Positions 28,120 through 37,146 are shown, numbered from the stretch's first letter. The stretch is 64,000 nt of DNA from an alpha proteobacterium SCGC AAA536-G10 (GCA_000384615.1 ARQU01000007.1:39397-103396), one strand, 5' to 3'. Numbers and translations: made by a program. The notes: generated by a model from the letters alone, not told the origin.

Positions 28120-29325
28120 TTATATTATGCCTTTATTTTTAAAATTACATATTTGTTCTTTATTAAAACCAATTTCCTCAAGTACATCATGCGTATCATC
28201 ACCAAGTTCTGGAGCAGTTTTATCACGAAAATTGCTATCTGACACATGAACTGGGGTTTTCAATAAACTTATATCATCGCCACGTTTAGTTTTTAGATGT
28301 TGTATATTTTTTCTATCTTGTAAAAATGGATTTTCAAGAGATTCTTTTAAATCTAAGATTGGCGCTGCTGGCACTATTCCACCAAATTTTTTCAACCAAT
28401 CTGATGTGTTTTTTTTCATTAATTCATTATCTAGAATTTTAGTAATTTCATCACGGTTTTCTTGTCTACAAGCAAAGTTTTCAAATCTTTGGTCTTTACT
28501 TAAATCTTCTCTACCAATTTTTTTACACAATATTGGCCAAAAACTCTCCTTATTACACATTAAAAAAATCCAGCCATCTTTTGTTTTATATAATTGACAC
28601 GGAACTAAAATTGGATGAGCTGATCTATCCAATCTTTCACTTTTAAAATCCGTATTCAATGTCCATGCAGCCATGTAGCTTTGATTAAACATAGCTGTGT
28701 CAAACAAGTTTACATCTACGTCTCTTCCCAAACCGTGCGATCTTGCTGACAAAACAGCACTGACTAAACCAAAAGACATTGTAAGTCCTGACATATAATC
28801 TACAATTGAAAGTCCAAATCTTGCTGGTGGTCCACTTGGCTCGCCTGTTAATGAAAAATAGCCTGCTTCAGCCTGCATCAAGTAATCATATCCAGGCCAA
28901 TTTTTTCTAGGACCTTCTCTTCCATATGCTGAACAATGAGCAGCAACAATAGCTTTATTAAATGGCTTAAGTTGTTCATAAGTTATTCCAAGTTTTTCTG
29001 GAACATCACCTCTTAAATTATTACAAACAGCATCAGCATTTTCCACTAATTTCTGGAGTATAATTTTACCTTCCTTGGTTAATATATCCAAGGTTATGCT
29101 TCTTTTATTTCTGTTAAGTGCTTGAAAAAAGATACTGGATGCAGAATTCTTATTGTCCCCATCTATGAAATAAGGGCCAATATCTCTCAAATAATCTCCA
29201 CTAGTTCCTGCTGGCTCAACTTTAATAACGTCTGCACCCATATCCGCTAAATATTGTGTTCCAAATGGACCTGCACCGTACTGTTCAAAGGCAATTACTT
29301 TAACGCCAGATAAAGGTAAACTCAT
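28120..29325 (-). CDS. CaiB/BaiF class III CoA-transferase
   Basis: A 401-residue family III CoA-transferase: GVKVIAFEQYGAGPFG at the start, ADVIKVEPAG (about 31-40), RNKRSITLD (about 72-80) and catalytic Asp176 in SIVDYMSG, which forms the acyl-aspartate intermediate. It moves CoA between carboxylic acids, often from succinyl-CoA. It is the last enzyme gene before dctP and the second transferase in this operon, so it may activate a different acid (for example citramalate or malate) from its partner at 30715-31872. Substrate is inference. Confidence 0.85.
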   Translation of the reverse strand: MSLPLSGVKVIAFEQYGAGPFGTQYLADMGADVIKVEPAGTSGDYLRDIGPYFIDGDNKNSASSIFFQALNRNKRSITLDILTKEGKIILQKLVENADAVCNNLRGDVPEKLGITYEQLKPFNKAIVAAHCSAYGREGPRKNWPGYDYLMQAEAGYFSLTGEPSGPPARFGLSIVDYMSGLTMSFGLVSAVLSARSHGLGRDVDVNLFDTAMFNQSYMAAWTLNTDFKSERLDRSAHPILVPCQLYKTKDGWIFLMCNKESFWPILCKKIGREDLSKDQRFENFACRQENRDEITKILDNELMKKNTSDWLKKFGGIVPAAPILDLKESLENPFLQDRKNIQHLKTKRGDDISLLKTPVHVSDSNFRDKTAPELGDDTHDVLEEIGFNKEQICNFKNKGII

Positions 29326-29337
29326 TAATATTGCTCT

Positions 29338-29877
29338 CTAATTAGCGGTTTCTTCTATAATTTTGTCAACTACACTATGCCCTCGTTTAGCCACAAGGAA
29401 AGACCTAACCATATCCATAACGACAACTTTATCCTGATTTTTCCCAATATGTCTAACCTTAACAATACCTTGAGTTGGTCTGGATTTTGATTCTCTTTTG
29501 TCTAAGACTTCTGTTTCAGAATATAAAGTATCTCCAACAAATACAGGTGCTGGGATTTTAATTTCTTCCCATCCCAAATTAGCAATAGCTTTTTGACTTG
29601 TACCGCTAACACACATTCCAGTTACTAGAGCCAATGTGAATGCAGAGTTTACTAAATATTTTCCAAATTCTGACTTAGATGCATAATTTGCATCAAAATG
29701 TATTGGGTGTGTATTCATTGTTAGGTTGGTAAACCATATATTGTCAGCTTCACTTACTGTTCTACCTGGCCAATGTTCGTAAACATCACCAACTTGAAAA
29801 TCTTCAAAATATCTGCCTGGATCTTCTCTATACCTTTGTGGCCCTATTTTTCTAATTCCGTATGTGTTGTCATCCAT
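29338..29877 (-). CDS. MaoC family hydratase
   Basis: A 179-residue single hot-dog protein. FEDFQVGDVYEHWPGRTV opens the domain, and the hydratase-2 motif is NTHPIHFDANYA (about 55-66) with its Asp and His; PAPVFVGDTLYSETEV follows. Such enzymes add water to 2-enoyl-CoA, including mesaconyl-CoA and beta-methylmalyl-CoA in glyoxylate pathways. The ATG abuts the stop of the CitE-like gene, and GGGAGG precedes it. Position between lyase and CoA-transferase supports a role in a branched C5-CoA route. Confidence 0.85.
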   Translation of the reverse strand: MDDNTYGIRKIGPQRYREDPGRYFEDFQVGDVYEHWPGRTVSEADNIWFTNLTMNTHPIHFDANYASKSEFGKYLVNSAFTLALVTGMCVSGTSQKAIANLGWEEIKIPAPVFVGDTLYSETEVLDKRESKSRPTQGIVKVRHIGKNQDKVVVMDMVRSFLVAKRGHSVVDKIIEETAN

Positions 29878-30690
29878 CTAATCCTCCCTTGATATAATCT
29901 GTCTAGCTACTGCTAATACTGGTGCGTCAACCATCTTGCCTTGATATTTGAAGGCTCCAGTACCTGCAGTTTTAGCTTCTTCTAAAACACCCTTTGCCCA
30001 TTCTAATTCTTGACTTGTCGGTCTGTAAGCATCATGGATCGGTTTGATTTGATCTGGATGAATTGCAAACCGCCCTTTAAATCCCATTGTTTTGACATAT
30101 TGGGTTTCTTCTCTACAACCATCAGGATCTCTAAAATCTAACCATACTCCGTCAAGGGCATCGGCATTATATAGAGCAGCGGCGTTAATAATTTTACCTC
30201 TACCGTAAGCTAAACTAGCTTTACCCATGTCTCCACCTGTAGATGCGCAATAATCTGCTGAACCAAATCCAATCCCAGAAAATTCTATATTTGAACAATT
30301 CCAACTCTCAACTGTTGCAATACCCCGTGGGGTTTCTATTTGTGGTAATATTAAAATATTAGTTCCAAGGTCTTTTAAAAAAGTTCTACACTCATCGGCA
30401 GATTCTATTTTGGGGATGGCTATAGAGTAAGGAAGAGTTGATAGAGATTTTAACATCTTTATATCATCTTGATATTCGTCAGTGTCCAAGGCGTTGATTC
30501 GTAATAAAAACTTGTCTGGTTGACCATCAAAGTTTCTATTTGCTAAATCAGCAAAATTAGATCTACCAAGGGCTTTTTTATCGTGAGCCAGACCATCTTC
30601 TAAGTCAAAAATTACTTTGTCCGCTCCAGATCCTAGAGCTTTAGGTAATCTTTCAATTTTGTCTGTTGGTAAAAATAAAATGCTTCTCAA
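29878..30690 (-). CDS. CitE-like CoA ester lyase (malyl-/citramalyl-CoA lyase family)
   Basis: A 270-residue TIM-barrel lyase of the HpcH/HpaI-CitE family. It begins MRSILFLP, with KVIFDLEDGLAHDKK (about 25-39) bearing the Mg-binding acidic residue, LLRINALDTDEY (CoA binding Arg), ILILPQIETPRGI (Glu ligand), GIGFGSADYCA and GFKGRFAIHPDQI. It splits 3-hydroxyacyl-CoA such as (S)-citramalyl-CoA to acetyl-CoA and pyruvate, or malyl-CoA to acetyl-CoA and glyoxylate. The start is TTG with AGGAG eight bases upstream. Neighbours favour citramalyl-CoA (inference). Confidence 0.88.
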   Translation of the reverse strand: MRSILFLPTDKIERLPKALGSGADKVIFDLEDGLAHDKKALGRSNFADLANRNFDGQPDKFLLRINALDTDEYQDDIKMLKSLSTLPYSIAIPKIESADECRTFLKDLGTNILILPQIETPRGIATVESWNCSNIEFSGIGFGSADYCASTGGDMGKASLAYGRGKIINAAALYNADALDGVWLDFRDPDGCREETQYVKTMGFKGRFAIHPDQIKPIHDAYRPTSQELEWAKGVLEEAKTAGTGAFKYQGKMVDAPVLAVARQIISRED

Positions 30691-30714
30691 AGTAAACTCC
30701 TATTTTTTATAATT

Positions 30715-31872
30715 TTATATAGAACTAAATTCAGTTCTAATCATTTTGCCATGTTCATCTAATTCAGGCATTTTGTTTACATCTGGTATAAAATTATCAT
30801 GTATAGCACCAGGGCCTAAAACTTTTACCTTTCCATTTATTGTATCAATTTCTAGAAAGTTATTTTGTGGATGGTTTTTTAATTGTTCCATATCAGAAAT
30901 TCTTCCATAAGCAACACTAGCTTCTTCAAGTTTTCTTATTAATTCTTCTCGTTCAAATTTCATAAATTTATCTTGAATAATTTTTTCTGTTAGCTCTCTG
31001 TTAGCCACTCGATTGGAATTAGTTTTAAAACGATTATCATTTGCCATAAATTCATCATCTAACACTATTTTACACAAATTTGCCCATTCTCGGTCATTTT
31101 GGATTGCTATCAATAAAGTTAGCTTGTCCTTACAAGCGTACGCTCCATATGGGACAATTATTGGGTGTGTCATACCATTTCTTTTGGGAACTTTTTGATT
31201 ATAAACATAACCTAAATAAAAAGGGTTCATCCAATCAGCGAGTGAATTAAACATTGATACTGAAATGTGTCTTCCTTTTCCAGTTATACTTCTTTTAATT
31301 ATTGCTTGCAAAATTGCTTGGTATGCGGTCATACCTGCAGAAATATCACAAACTGATGGACCAACTTTTGCTCTTCCATCAAATCCCTCTTTATCTGGTA
31401 GACCAGTAATATCAATAACTCCAGTTTCAGCTTGTATTAACATGTCATAGGCTTTTTGATTTTTATAAGGACCTTCATCTCCAAAACCAGAAATAGAACA
31501 TGTAATTAAAGATGGATATTTTAATCTTAATTCTTTTAAATCTAAACCAAGACGTTCAAATGCACCTGGGGCTAAGTTTTGAATTAAAATATCTGATTTA
31601 GAAATAATATTTTCAAAAACCTCCATATCTTCTTTATTTTTAAGATCTAAGGCAATTGATTCTTTGCCCCTATTTAACCAAACAAAATAGGCACTATTGC
31701 CAAGTGCGTTACTATCATAATTCCTGGCAAAATCTCCCTCTGGTCTTTCAATTTTAATTACTCTAGCACCTGCATCAGCTAGTCTACATGATGTGTACGG
31801 AGCAGCAACGGCTTGTTCAACTGTTACTACCAACAAACCCTCTAAATCTTTAGATGAATTTTGTGCAATCAT
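30715..31872 (-). CDS. CaiB/BaiF class III CoA-transferase
   Basis: A 385-residue class III CoA-transferase: LLVVTVEQAVAAPY, ARVIKIERPEGDFAR (about 36-50), NRGKESIALDL (about 67-77), and catalytic Asp176 in PSVCDISAG. It is placed between the MmgE/PrpD gene and the CitE-like lyase, the place held by itaconate CoA-transferase in the Pseudomonas aeruginosa itaconate cluster as I recall it, so succinyl-CoA:itaconate or mesaconate transfer is the best guess. The start overlaps the upstream stop as TAATG. Confidence 0.85.
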   Translation of the reverse strand: MIAQNSSKDLEGLLVVTVEQAVAAPYTSCRLADAGARVIKIERPEGDFARNYDSNALGNSAYFVWLNRGKESIALDLKNKEDMEVFENIISKSDILIQNLAPGAFERLGLDLKELRLKYPSLITCSISGFGDEGPYKNQKAYDMLIQAETGVIDITGLPDKEGFDGRAKVGPSVCDISAGMTAYQAILQAIIKRSITGKGRHISVSMFNSLADWMNPFYLGYVYNQKVPKRNGMTHPIIVPYGAYACKDKLTLLIAIQNDREWANLCKIVLDDEFMANDNRFKTNSNRVANRELTEKIIQDKFMKFEREELIRKLEEASVAYGRISDMEQLKNHPQNNFLEIDTINGKVKVLGPGAIHDNFIPDVNKMPELDEHGKMIRTEFSSI

Positions 31873-33194
31873 TAGCTAACCAAACAATCAACTAGAGCAT
31901 CTACTTTATTTTCATTAGGGGCGTTTAATATTTTAGAAATTTGATTTGATTTGGTCTCTGAAAGTAAAGAAACTGACTTATTTACAATTTTAGTTTCTAG
32001 AATATTATTCTCAATTTTATCTGACAAGTCGTGTTTGTTTTTGACATTACTAGAACCATCCTTAATTGAAATTAAAGATTGAGTGTTGCTTAAATTATCA
32101 TTGGGTATCACTCTTACTTTATCTCTAATATTATTTAAATTATCATCAAAACAAATTTCATCGCTATATGTATCTAAATTAGAAGTATCTTTGCCATAAA
32201 TAGACATGGCTGCAGTTAATTTATAAGAAAATTTTGATTCCAAGCCTGTTTTTGGTTCTTCAATATTACAAACTTTCAACCATGAAGGGTTAGTCTCAAT
32301 TGCGATTTCCTCTATTGTCTCAGGGTTAAAATTATTTTCTAACTTCATCTCATCCAGCGCCTCTAAGAAAGAGTGTAGACCGTGACAACATGCATGGAAC
32401 TTGTATTTAATTTCAGGAAACAAAAAATCTGTGCCTAAATTTTCTATAGCTCTAGGAGGAATTTTTTTATCCCAACCGTGTGTTAAGAAAAAACCCTGCT
32501 CACATTCAATACCATCTTCTTTTGATACAAATCCAAGCTTTGACAATTTAGCAGCTTCAATTCCATTTGAAGCAGCCATTCCGGCATGAAATGGTTTACC
32601 CATAGTCCCAAATTGAGATTTGATTCCTGAAGCTCTGGTGGATACTAATCCAAGAGCATTTATTGTTTGATCTTCATTCAAATCTAATAGTTTTGAGGCA
32701 ACAATTGTTGAACCAAACGAACCACTGGTAGCGGTTTGGTGAAAGCCCGCATTATAATGAGAGTATCCTAAAATATGTCCTATTCTCGTTGAAACCTCAA
32801 CTCCTGCCATATAGGCAAGTAATATATCTTCAATCGAAGAATCTAATTCTTCACCTAATGCTAAAGCAGCTGGTAATGCACTGGAAGTTGGATGGCCGAC
32901 AAAAAGAAAATGCGTGTCATCATAATCTAATGCATGTCCTGTTGCTCCATTAGCTAGGGCTGCTCCTCTGGAGGAAACTGTATGACCAGTAGAAATTAGC
33001 CTTGCTTGGTTAACACCATTTTCTTCTTTAACCATTTCAGAAACGATTTTAGAAACCGGTTCTTTTTTTGCAGCATACGCAACACCACACCAATCTAATA
33101 TAGACATTTTTGCAAAAAATCTCATTTCATCGTTAAAGCTATCTAATTTACAATTAGATCCATAACTACCAAACAATTTTGTTATCGATACCAT
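31872..33194 (-). CDS. MmgE/PrpD family protein (second of three)
   Basis: A 440-residue MmgE/PrpD-fold protein: LANGATGHALDYDDTHFLFVG split around 78-98, GHPTSSALPAALALGEEL, and AGFHQTATSGSFGSTIVASKL (about 138-158). Its relatives include cis-aconitate decarboxylase, which makes itaconate, and 2-methylcitrate dehydratase. In this operon, next to hydratase, CoA-transferase and lyase genes, it could form or isomerise the C5/C6 acid that feeds them. AGGAGGA lies before the ATG, and it is coupled to the next gene by a 1-base TAATG overlap. The C-terminal third is divergent and Asn/Ser/Lys-rich. Confidence 0.82.
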   Translation of the reverse strand: MVSITKLFGSYGSNCKLDSFNDEMRFFAKMSILDWCGVAYAAKKEPVSKIVSEMVKEENGVNQARLISTGHTVSSRGAALANGATGHALDYDDTHFLFVGHPTSSALPAALALGEELDSSIEDILLAYMAGVEVSTRIGHILGYSHYNAGFHQTATSGSFGSTIVASKLLDLNEDQTINALGLVSTRASGIKSQFGTMGKPFHAGMAASNGIEAAKLSKLGFVSKEDGIECEQGFFLTHGWDKKIPPRAIENLGTDFLFPEIKYKFHACCHGLHSFLEALDEMKLENNFNPETIEEIAIETNPSWLKVCNIEEPKTGLESKFSYKLTAAMSIYGKDTSNLDTYSDEICFDDNLNNIRDKVRVIPNDNLSNTQSLISIKDGSSNVKNKHDLSDKIENNILETKIVNKSVSLLSETKSNQISKILNAPNENKVDALVDCLVS

Positions 33195-33212
33195 GTTTTC
33201 CTCCTATAATTT

Positions 33213-34070
33213 TTATTCAAAATGTGCTTCGGCTTGCATGGTCATGCCCGAACCTTCGACTGCACCCCAACAAGTAACGCTTCCATCTGTATTTTCTTTA
33301 GCGCCAATTATATAGTCGCTATTAGCAAAAACAGGAGCCATGACTTTGTGATTAAAAGAAGTAACAGGTTTACCCTTAAGTTTTTCTGCAGCCCTAAGTA
33401 AAAATGTTGCTTGTAGTGGACCATGCACTATTAAATCAGGATAATTTTCTTCATTTTTAGAATATGGATAATCATAATGAATTCTGTGCCCAACAAAACC
33501 AATTGCCGAATAACGAAATAAAATAGTAGGATGCATAAAAATTGTTTCAGTGAAATCTGCATCTTTTGGTATAACATCTGATACTCCAGACCCTCCACCA
33601 GCCTTAGTTACATCACGATAAACAATATTATGGAGTTCATGCAAACGAACATCGTCATCAACTAAATATTCATATTCTGCAGTTACAAAACATAACTTAC
33701 CTGTTCGACCTTCTTTTAATTTGATATCAGCTACTTTAGATTTTTTTATTACCTTATCACCTACTCTTAGAGGGGCTTTTACTTTAATTTGGCTTCCTGC
33801 CCACATTCTTCTTGGCAGTGGGACTGGCGGAAGAAAGTCACCACGTGCGGGATGAGAATCAACACCAAGTTCATCATTTTTTTTTAAATTCCAACCTAAC
33901 ATCCAATGTAATCCAGTAGTCGCAGCGTCACCAATTGCAGGATCACCTGGATCAATGTTTAGAGTGGCCCTATACCTTTGTTCAACAATTGGTGTAAGAT
34001 AATCTGTAACCATTTCTATATTGCCAAGCCATTTATTTAAATGATTGATATCTAATTCTTCATTATTCAT
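33213..34070 (-). CDS. HTD2-type hydratase (mesaconyl-C4-CoA / itaconyl-CoA hydratase-like)
   Basis: A 285-residue double hot-dog protein of the HTD2/FAS1-like dehydratase group. It shows LHWMLGW, RGDFLPPVPLPRRMWAGS (about 76-93) and VGDKVIKKSKV in the first half. The second half has GFVGHRIHYDYPYSK (about 190-204) and DLIVHGPLQATFLL. The same arrangement is found in mesaconyl-C4-CoA hydratase of the 3-hydroxypropionate bicycle and in Pseudomonas itaconyl-CoA hydratase (recalled). First gene of the long minus-strand operon; GAGG precedes the ATG. Other acyl-CoA hydratase activities remain possible. Confidence 0.8.
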   Translation of the reverse strand: MNNEELDINHLNKWLGNIEMVTDYLTPIVEQRYRATLNIDPGDPAIGDAATTGLHWMLGWNLKKNDELGVDSHPARGDFLPPVPLPRRMWAGSQIKVKAPLRVGDKVIKKSKVADIKLKEGRTGKLCFVTAEYEYLVDDDVRLHELHNIVYRDVTKAGGGSGVSDVIPKDADFTETIFMHPTILFRYSAIGFVGHRIHYDYPYSKNEENYPDLIVHGPLQATFLLRAAEKLKGKPVTSFNHKVMAPVFANSDYIIGAKENTDGSVTCWGAVEGSGMTMQAEAHFE

Positions 34071-34175
34071 TTGCTGAACCTCTAATTTTTTTAAAGTAAT
34101 ATTATTAAAAACTATTTAATATAAAAGATATATTATTATCAATTAATAAAATATCAAAATAAGTGGAATTTCAAT

Positions 34176-34520
34176 ATGCCTTCTTTAATTTTACATATCG
34201 ATGAAAGCTTAGATTCTAATTTTAAAAAATCAGAAATTAAGGTTATTGAAAAACAAATGACAGACATAATTATAAATGAACTCGATGCTGAAGAAGATAA
34301 TTGTCAAATTATTTGGGTTGAAAGTAAAACCTTTACTTCAAATTATAAACTTTATGGCGAAATGAAATTTAGAGAGAAAAAAAGTAGAACTATAAATAGT
34401 AGGGAAAAATGTCTGAAAAAAATAGGTGATATTTTAAAAAATGAATTTAATGTTTTTGTAAGACTTAGGGCGTTTTCTATAAAAGAAGCTTGCATAACCG
34501 CTCTAGACTTAAAAGAATAG
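34176..34520 (+). CDS. Small protein, possibly tautomerase superfamily
   Basis: A 114-residue protein starting MPSLILHID. A proline exposed after Met removal is the catalytic base of the tautomerase superfamily, and the overall strand-helix-strand pattern and length are near 5-carboxymethyl-2-hydroxymuconate isomerase. Sequence similarity beyond that is weak, so this is tentative. It heads a plus-strand group (enoyl-CoA hydratase, PcaB-like lyase, thioesterase), 33 bases before the next gene, and is divergent from the HTD2 operon. Confidence 0.5.
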   Translation: MPSLILHIDESLDSNFKKSEIKVIEKQMTDIIINELDAEEDNCQIIWVESKTFTSNYKLYGEMKFREKKSRTINSREKCLKKIGDILKNEFNVFVRLRAFSIKEACITALDLKE

Positions 34521-34553
34521 ATTAATTGTTGAATTAATTTAGAAGGATAAAAA

Positions 34554-35360
34554 ATGAGTGAGGGTGTTGTTTTAACAAGTATAGATAGCAGAGGTATAGC
34601 TGAGGTTATCTTAAATCGTCCTGAGAGAAACAATGCTTATAATGGAACTATGATTGACGAGCTAATTAAAAGTTTTACATCTTTATATAATAATGATGAT
34701 GTTAGAGTAGTCCTTATAAGAGGTAATGGAAAGCACTTTCAAGGTGGTGCAGATTTAGAGTGGCTAAAAGAGATTGGTAAATTAAATAAAGAAGAAAATA
34801 TAGAGGTATCTAGAAAAACAGCTTCTGCAATAAAGGGACTTACAGAATTTCCAAAACCTACTATAGCTATGATCCATGGAGGCTGCTTTGGAGGTGGTAC
34901 TGGTATTGCAGCAGCAGCTGATATTGTAGTTGCTAGCGAAGATGCTATTTTTTCTATTGCCGAAGCAAGATGGGGTGTAATGGCTGGAATCATTATTCCC
35001 CATCTAAGTGCTAGTATAGGTGTCAGAAACGTCAGAAGATACGCGTTAACTTGCGAACGTTTTGATGCTCATGAGGCCAAAAATATTGGTCTGGTCCACC
35101 AGATTTGTAAAATAGGAGAGCTGAATGATGCTGTGAAGTCTATTATTGAAAGTTTATTAATGTGTGCTCCTATTGCACTAGAAATGACAAAAAAGAGAGC
35201 ATTAATTGAAAGTGGTTTAATATTATCCGACCATAAATTTGAAGAATTAATACTAGAGCATTCTCAAAAGAGAATGACTAGAGAAGCAACTGAGGGATTA
35301 AATAGTTTTCTTGAGAAGAGAGTTGCCTCTTGGTATCAAAAAACATTGATAGGGAAATAA
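34554..35360 (+). CDS. Enoyl-CoA hydratase/isomerase family protein
   Basis: A 268-residue crotonase-fold protein. The first oxyanion-hole loop is GNGKHFQGGADLEWL (about 61-75), and the second, HGGCFGGGTGIAAAADIVVA (about 103-122), ends the active site. SIAEARWGVMAGII carries one of the usual Glu positions, and the profile resembles methylglutaconyl-CoA hydratase-type enzymes. AAGGA precedes the ATG. The stop is directly followed by the ATG of the PcaB-like gene, so the two are one transcript. Confidence 0.85.
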   Translation: MSEGVVLTSIDSRGIAEVILNRPERNNAYNGTMIDELIKSFTSLYNNDDVRVVLIRGNGKHFQGGADLEWLKEIGKLNKEENIEVSRKTASAIKGLTEFPKPTIAMIHGGCFGGGTGIAAAADIVVASEDAIFSIAEARWGVMAGIIIPHLSASIGVRNVRRYALTCERFDAHEAKNIGLVHQICKIGELNDAVKSIIESLLMCAPIALEMTKKRALIESGLILSDHKFEELILEHSQKRMTREATEGLNSFLEKRVASWYQKTLIGK

Positions 35361-36710
35361 ATGATGCCAGCCTTAGTTACTAATTCAAAAATATGGGGTG
35401 AAATGTTTGGAACAAGTGAAATGCATTATTTGTTTTCAGATGAAAAAACCACTCAATTGTATTTAGATGTCGAAGCCGCTTTAGCAAGATCACAGTCTAA
35501 ATTAGGTATTATACCGAGTGAGGCTGGACAAAAAATAAGTGACGCAGCCAAAATAGATATAATTGATTGGGAAAAACTACAAAAAAGGACATCAATTGTT
35601 GGCTACCCTATTTTACCTGTAGTAGAGCAACTAAGTGATAATGTAAGTGATGGTTATGGACAATACTGTCACTGGGGCGCTACTACCCAAGACATTATGG
35701 ATACTGCTGATGTAATTCAGATAAGGGAAGGATTTAAACTACTTTCTTCAGATTTAGATTCTATTTCAAATGCATTAGTTAAAATTATCAATGAGCATAT
35801 AAAAACCCCAATGGCAGGAAGAACACACTTACAACACGCATTACCAGTATCTTTTGGTTATAAGGCATCAACTTGGTTGTCTAGTATTGATAGACATATA
35901 AAAAGACTAGAAGAAATTAAGGCTCGTGTGTTTAATCTTTCATTCTTCGGTGCTGCGGGAACTCTTGCTTCGCTGGGTGAAATTAATGGATTAAAAACTC
36001 AATCAGTATTAGCAGACGAATTAAATTTGAATGTGCCTGATGTAAGTTGGCATTCAATTAGAGATAACTTTTGTGAAGTAACTGGTTGGCTTGCTTTGGT
36101 AGGAGCTTCGCTAGGTAAAATAGCCTATGATGTAATGTTAATGATGCAAACTGAAACACAGGAAGTTGCTGAACCTTTCCTTCATGGAAGAGGTTCTTCT
36201 TCTACAATGCCCCAGAAAAGAAATCCCATTTCTTCAGAGGTAATGTTAGCTTGTTCAAAACTACTACGGGAACATCATTCGTCTATGCTTGATGCTATGG
36301 TTCTTGACCATGAAAGAGCAACTGGTCAATGGCATGTTGAATGGTATGCATTACCTAACGCCTTTATTATTGCTTCTTCATCTTTTAGTGCTGCTAAATT
36401 TCTTTTAGAAGGACTGGAAATTTCTCCACAAAAAATGAAGGAAAATATTGACAAAACCAATGGATTAATTGTTGCAGAAGCTGTTATGATGGCCCTAGCC
36501 CCTCATCTTGGTAGACAAATTGCTCATGATATAGTTTATGACTGCTGTCGTGACACTATAAAAAATAATATTCCATTTATTGACACACTTTTAAAAGACG
36601 AAAAAATTTCTAATATTTTTAATAGAGATGATTTGTCAAAAATTGTTGATCCAGTCAATTATCTTGGGGCAGCTCCAGCAATGGCAAGTAGACTTCTAAT
36701 TAATAGATAA
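35361..36710 (+). CDS. Lyase of the 3-carboxy-cis,cis-muconate cycloisomerase / adenylosuccinate lyase family
   Basis: A 449-residue fumarase/aspartase-superfamily protein with the signature GSSSTMPQKRNP (about 276-287). Earlier come HWGATTQDIMDTA (about 100-112) and RTHLQHALPVSFGYK (about 154-168). ERATGQWHVEWYALP and VDPVNYLGAA match PcaB closely, and its length (449) is that of PcaB. If it is PcaB it would take the product of PcaHG (51808-53113) to 4-carboxymuconolactone, but it is 16 kb away and no pcaC or pcaD is visible, so another elimination reaction is possible. Confidence 0.78.
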   Translation: MMPALVTNSKIWGEMFGTSEMHYLFSDEKTTQLYLDVEAALARSQSKLGIIPSEAGQKISDAAKIDIIDWEKLQKRTSIVGYPILPVVEQLSDNVSDGYGQYCHWGATTQDIMDTADVIQIREGFKLLSSDLDSISNALVKIINEHIKTPMAGRTHLQHALPVSFGYKASTWLSSIDRHIKRLEEIKARVFNLSFFGAAGTLASLGEINGLKTQSVLADELNLNVPDVSWHSIRDNFCEVTGWLALVGASLGKIAYDVMLMMQTETQEVAEPFLHGRGSSSTMPQKRNPISSEVMLACSKLLREHHSSMLDAMVLDHERATGQWHVEWYALPNAFIIASSSFSAAKFLLEGLEISPQKMKENIDKTNGLIVAEAVMMALAPHLGRQIAHDIVYDCCRDTIKNNIPFIDTLLKDEKISNIFNRDDLSKIVDPVNYLGAAPAMASRLLINR

Positions 36711-36726
36711 AAGTATTGGGTGTATA

Positions 36727-37143
36727 ATGAACCAATTAATGACAAAAGAGGAACTTAATGATTTTCTAGAAAAAGAGTTTCCACAAGTTAATAAAAACTT
36801 TGAAATCTTAAAAGTAAGCGATAAAAATTTTTCAATGCTTATGCATATTTCAAGTGAACATCTTAGACCAGGAGCCACGGTTTCAGGCCCAACAATGTTT
36901 CTACTAGCCGATGTTACTTTTTACTTAGCAACACTCAGTATAATAGGGCCAAAAAGTCTTACTGTCACGACTAATTGTTCAATTAATTTTTTAAGAAAAC
37001 CTAATGAAAAAAACTTGATTAGTGAAGCTCGTATTTTAAAATTAGGTAAAACTCTAAGTGTAGGAGATGTATTAATATATTCTGAGGATATTGATGAGCC
37101 TGTAGCTCATGCATCATTAACTTACTCAATTCCAAAAGATTAA
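36727..37143 (+). CDS. PaaI-type hot-dog thioesterase
   Basis: A 138-residue single hot-dog protein. LRPGATVSGPTMFLLADVTFYLATL (positions about 47-71, read in two halves) is the central helix region with the acidic residue used by PaaI thioesterases. TTNCSINFLRKPNEKNLISEARILKLGKTLSVGDV is the typical second half. It hydrolyses an acyl- or aryl-CoA. It lies 16 bases after the PcaB-like gene and ends 3 bases before the convergent fghA. Confidence 0.75.
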   Translation: MNQLMTKEELNDFLEKEFPQVNKNFEILKVSDKNFSMLMHISSEHLRPGATVSGPTMFLLADVTFYLATLSIIGPKSLTVTTNCSINFLRKPNEKNLISEARILKLGKTLSVGDVLIYSEDIDEPVAHASLTYSIPKD

Positions 37144-37146
37144 AAT

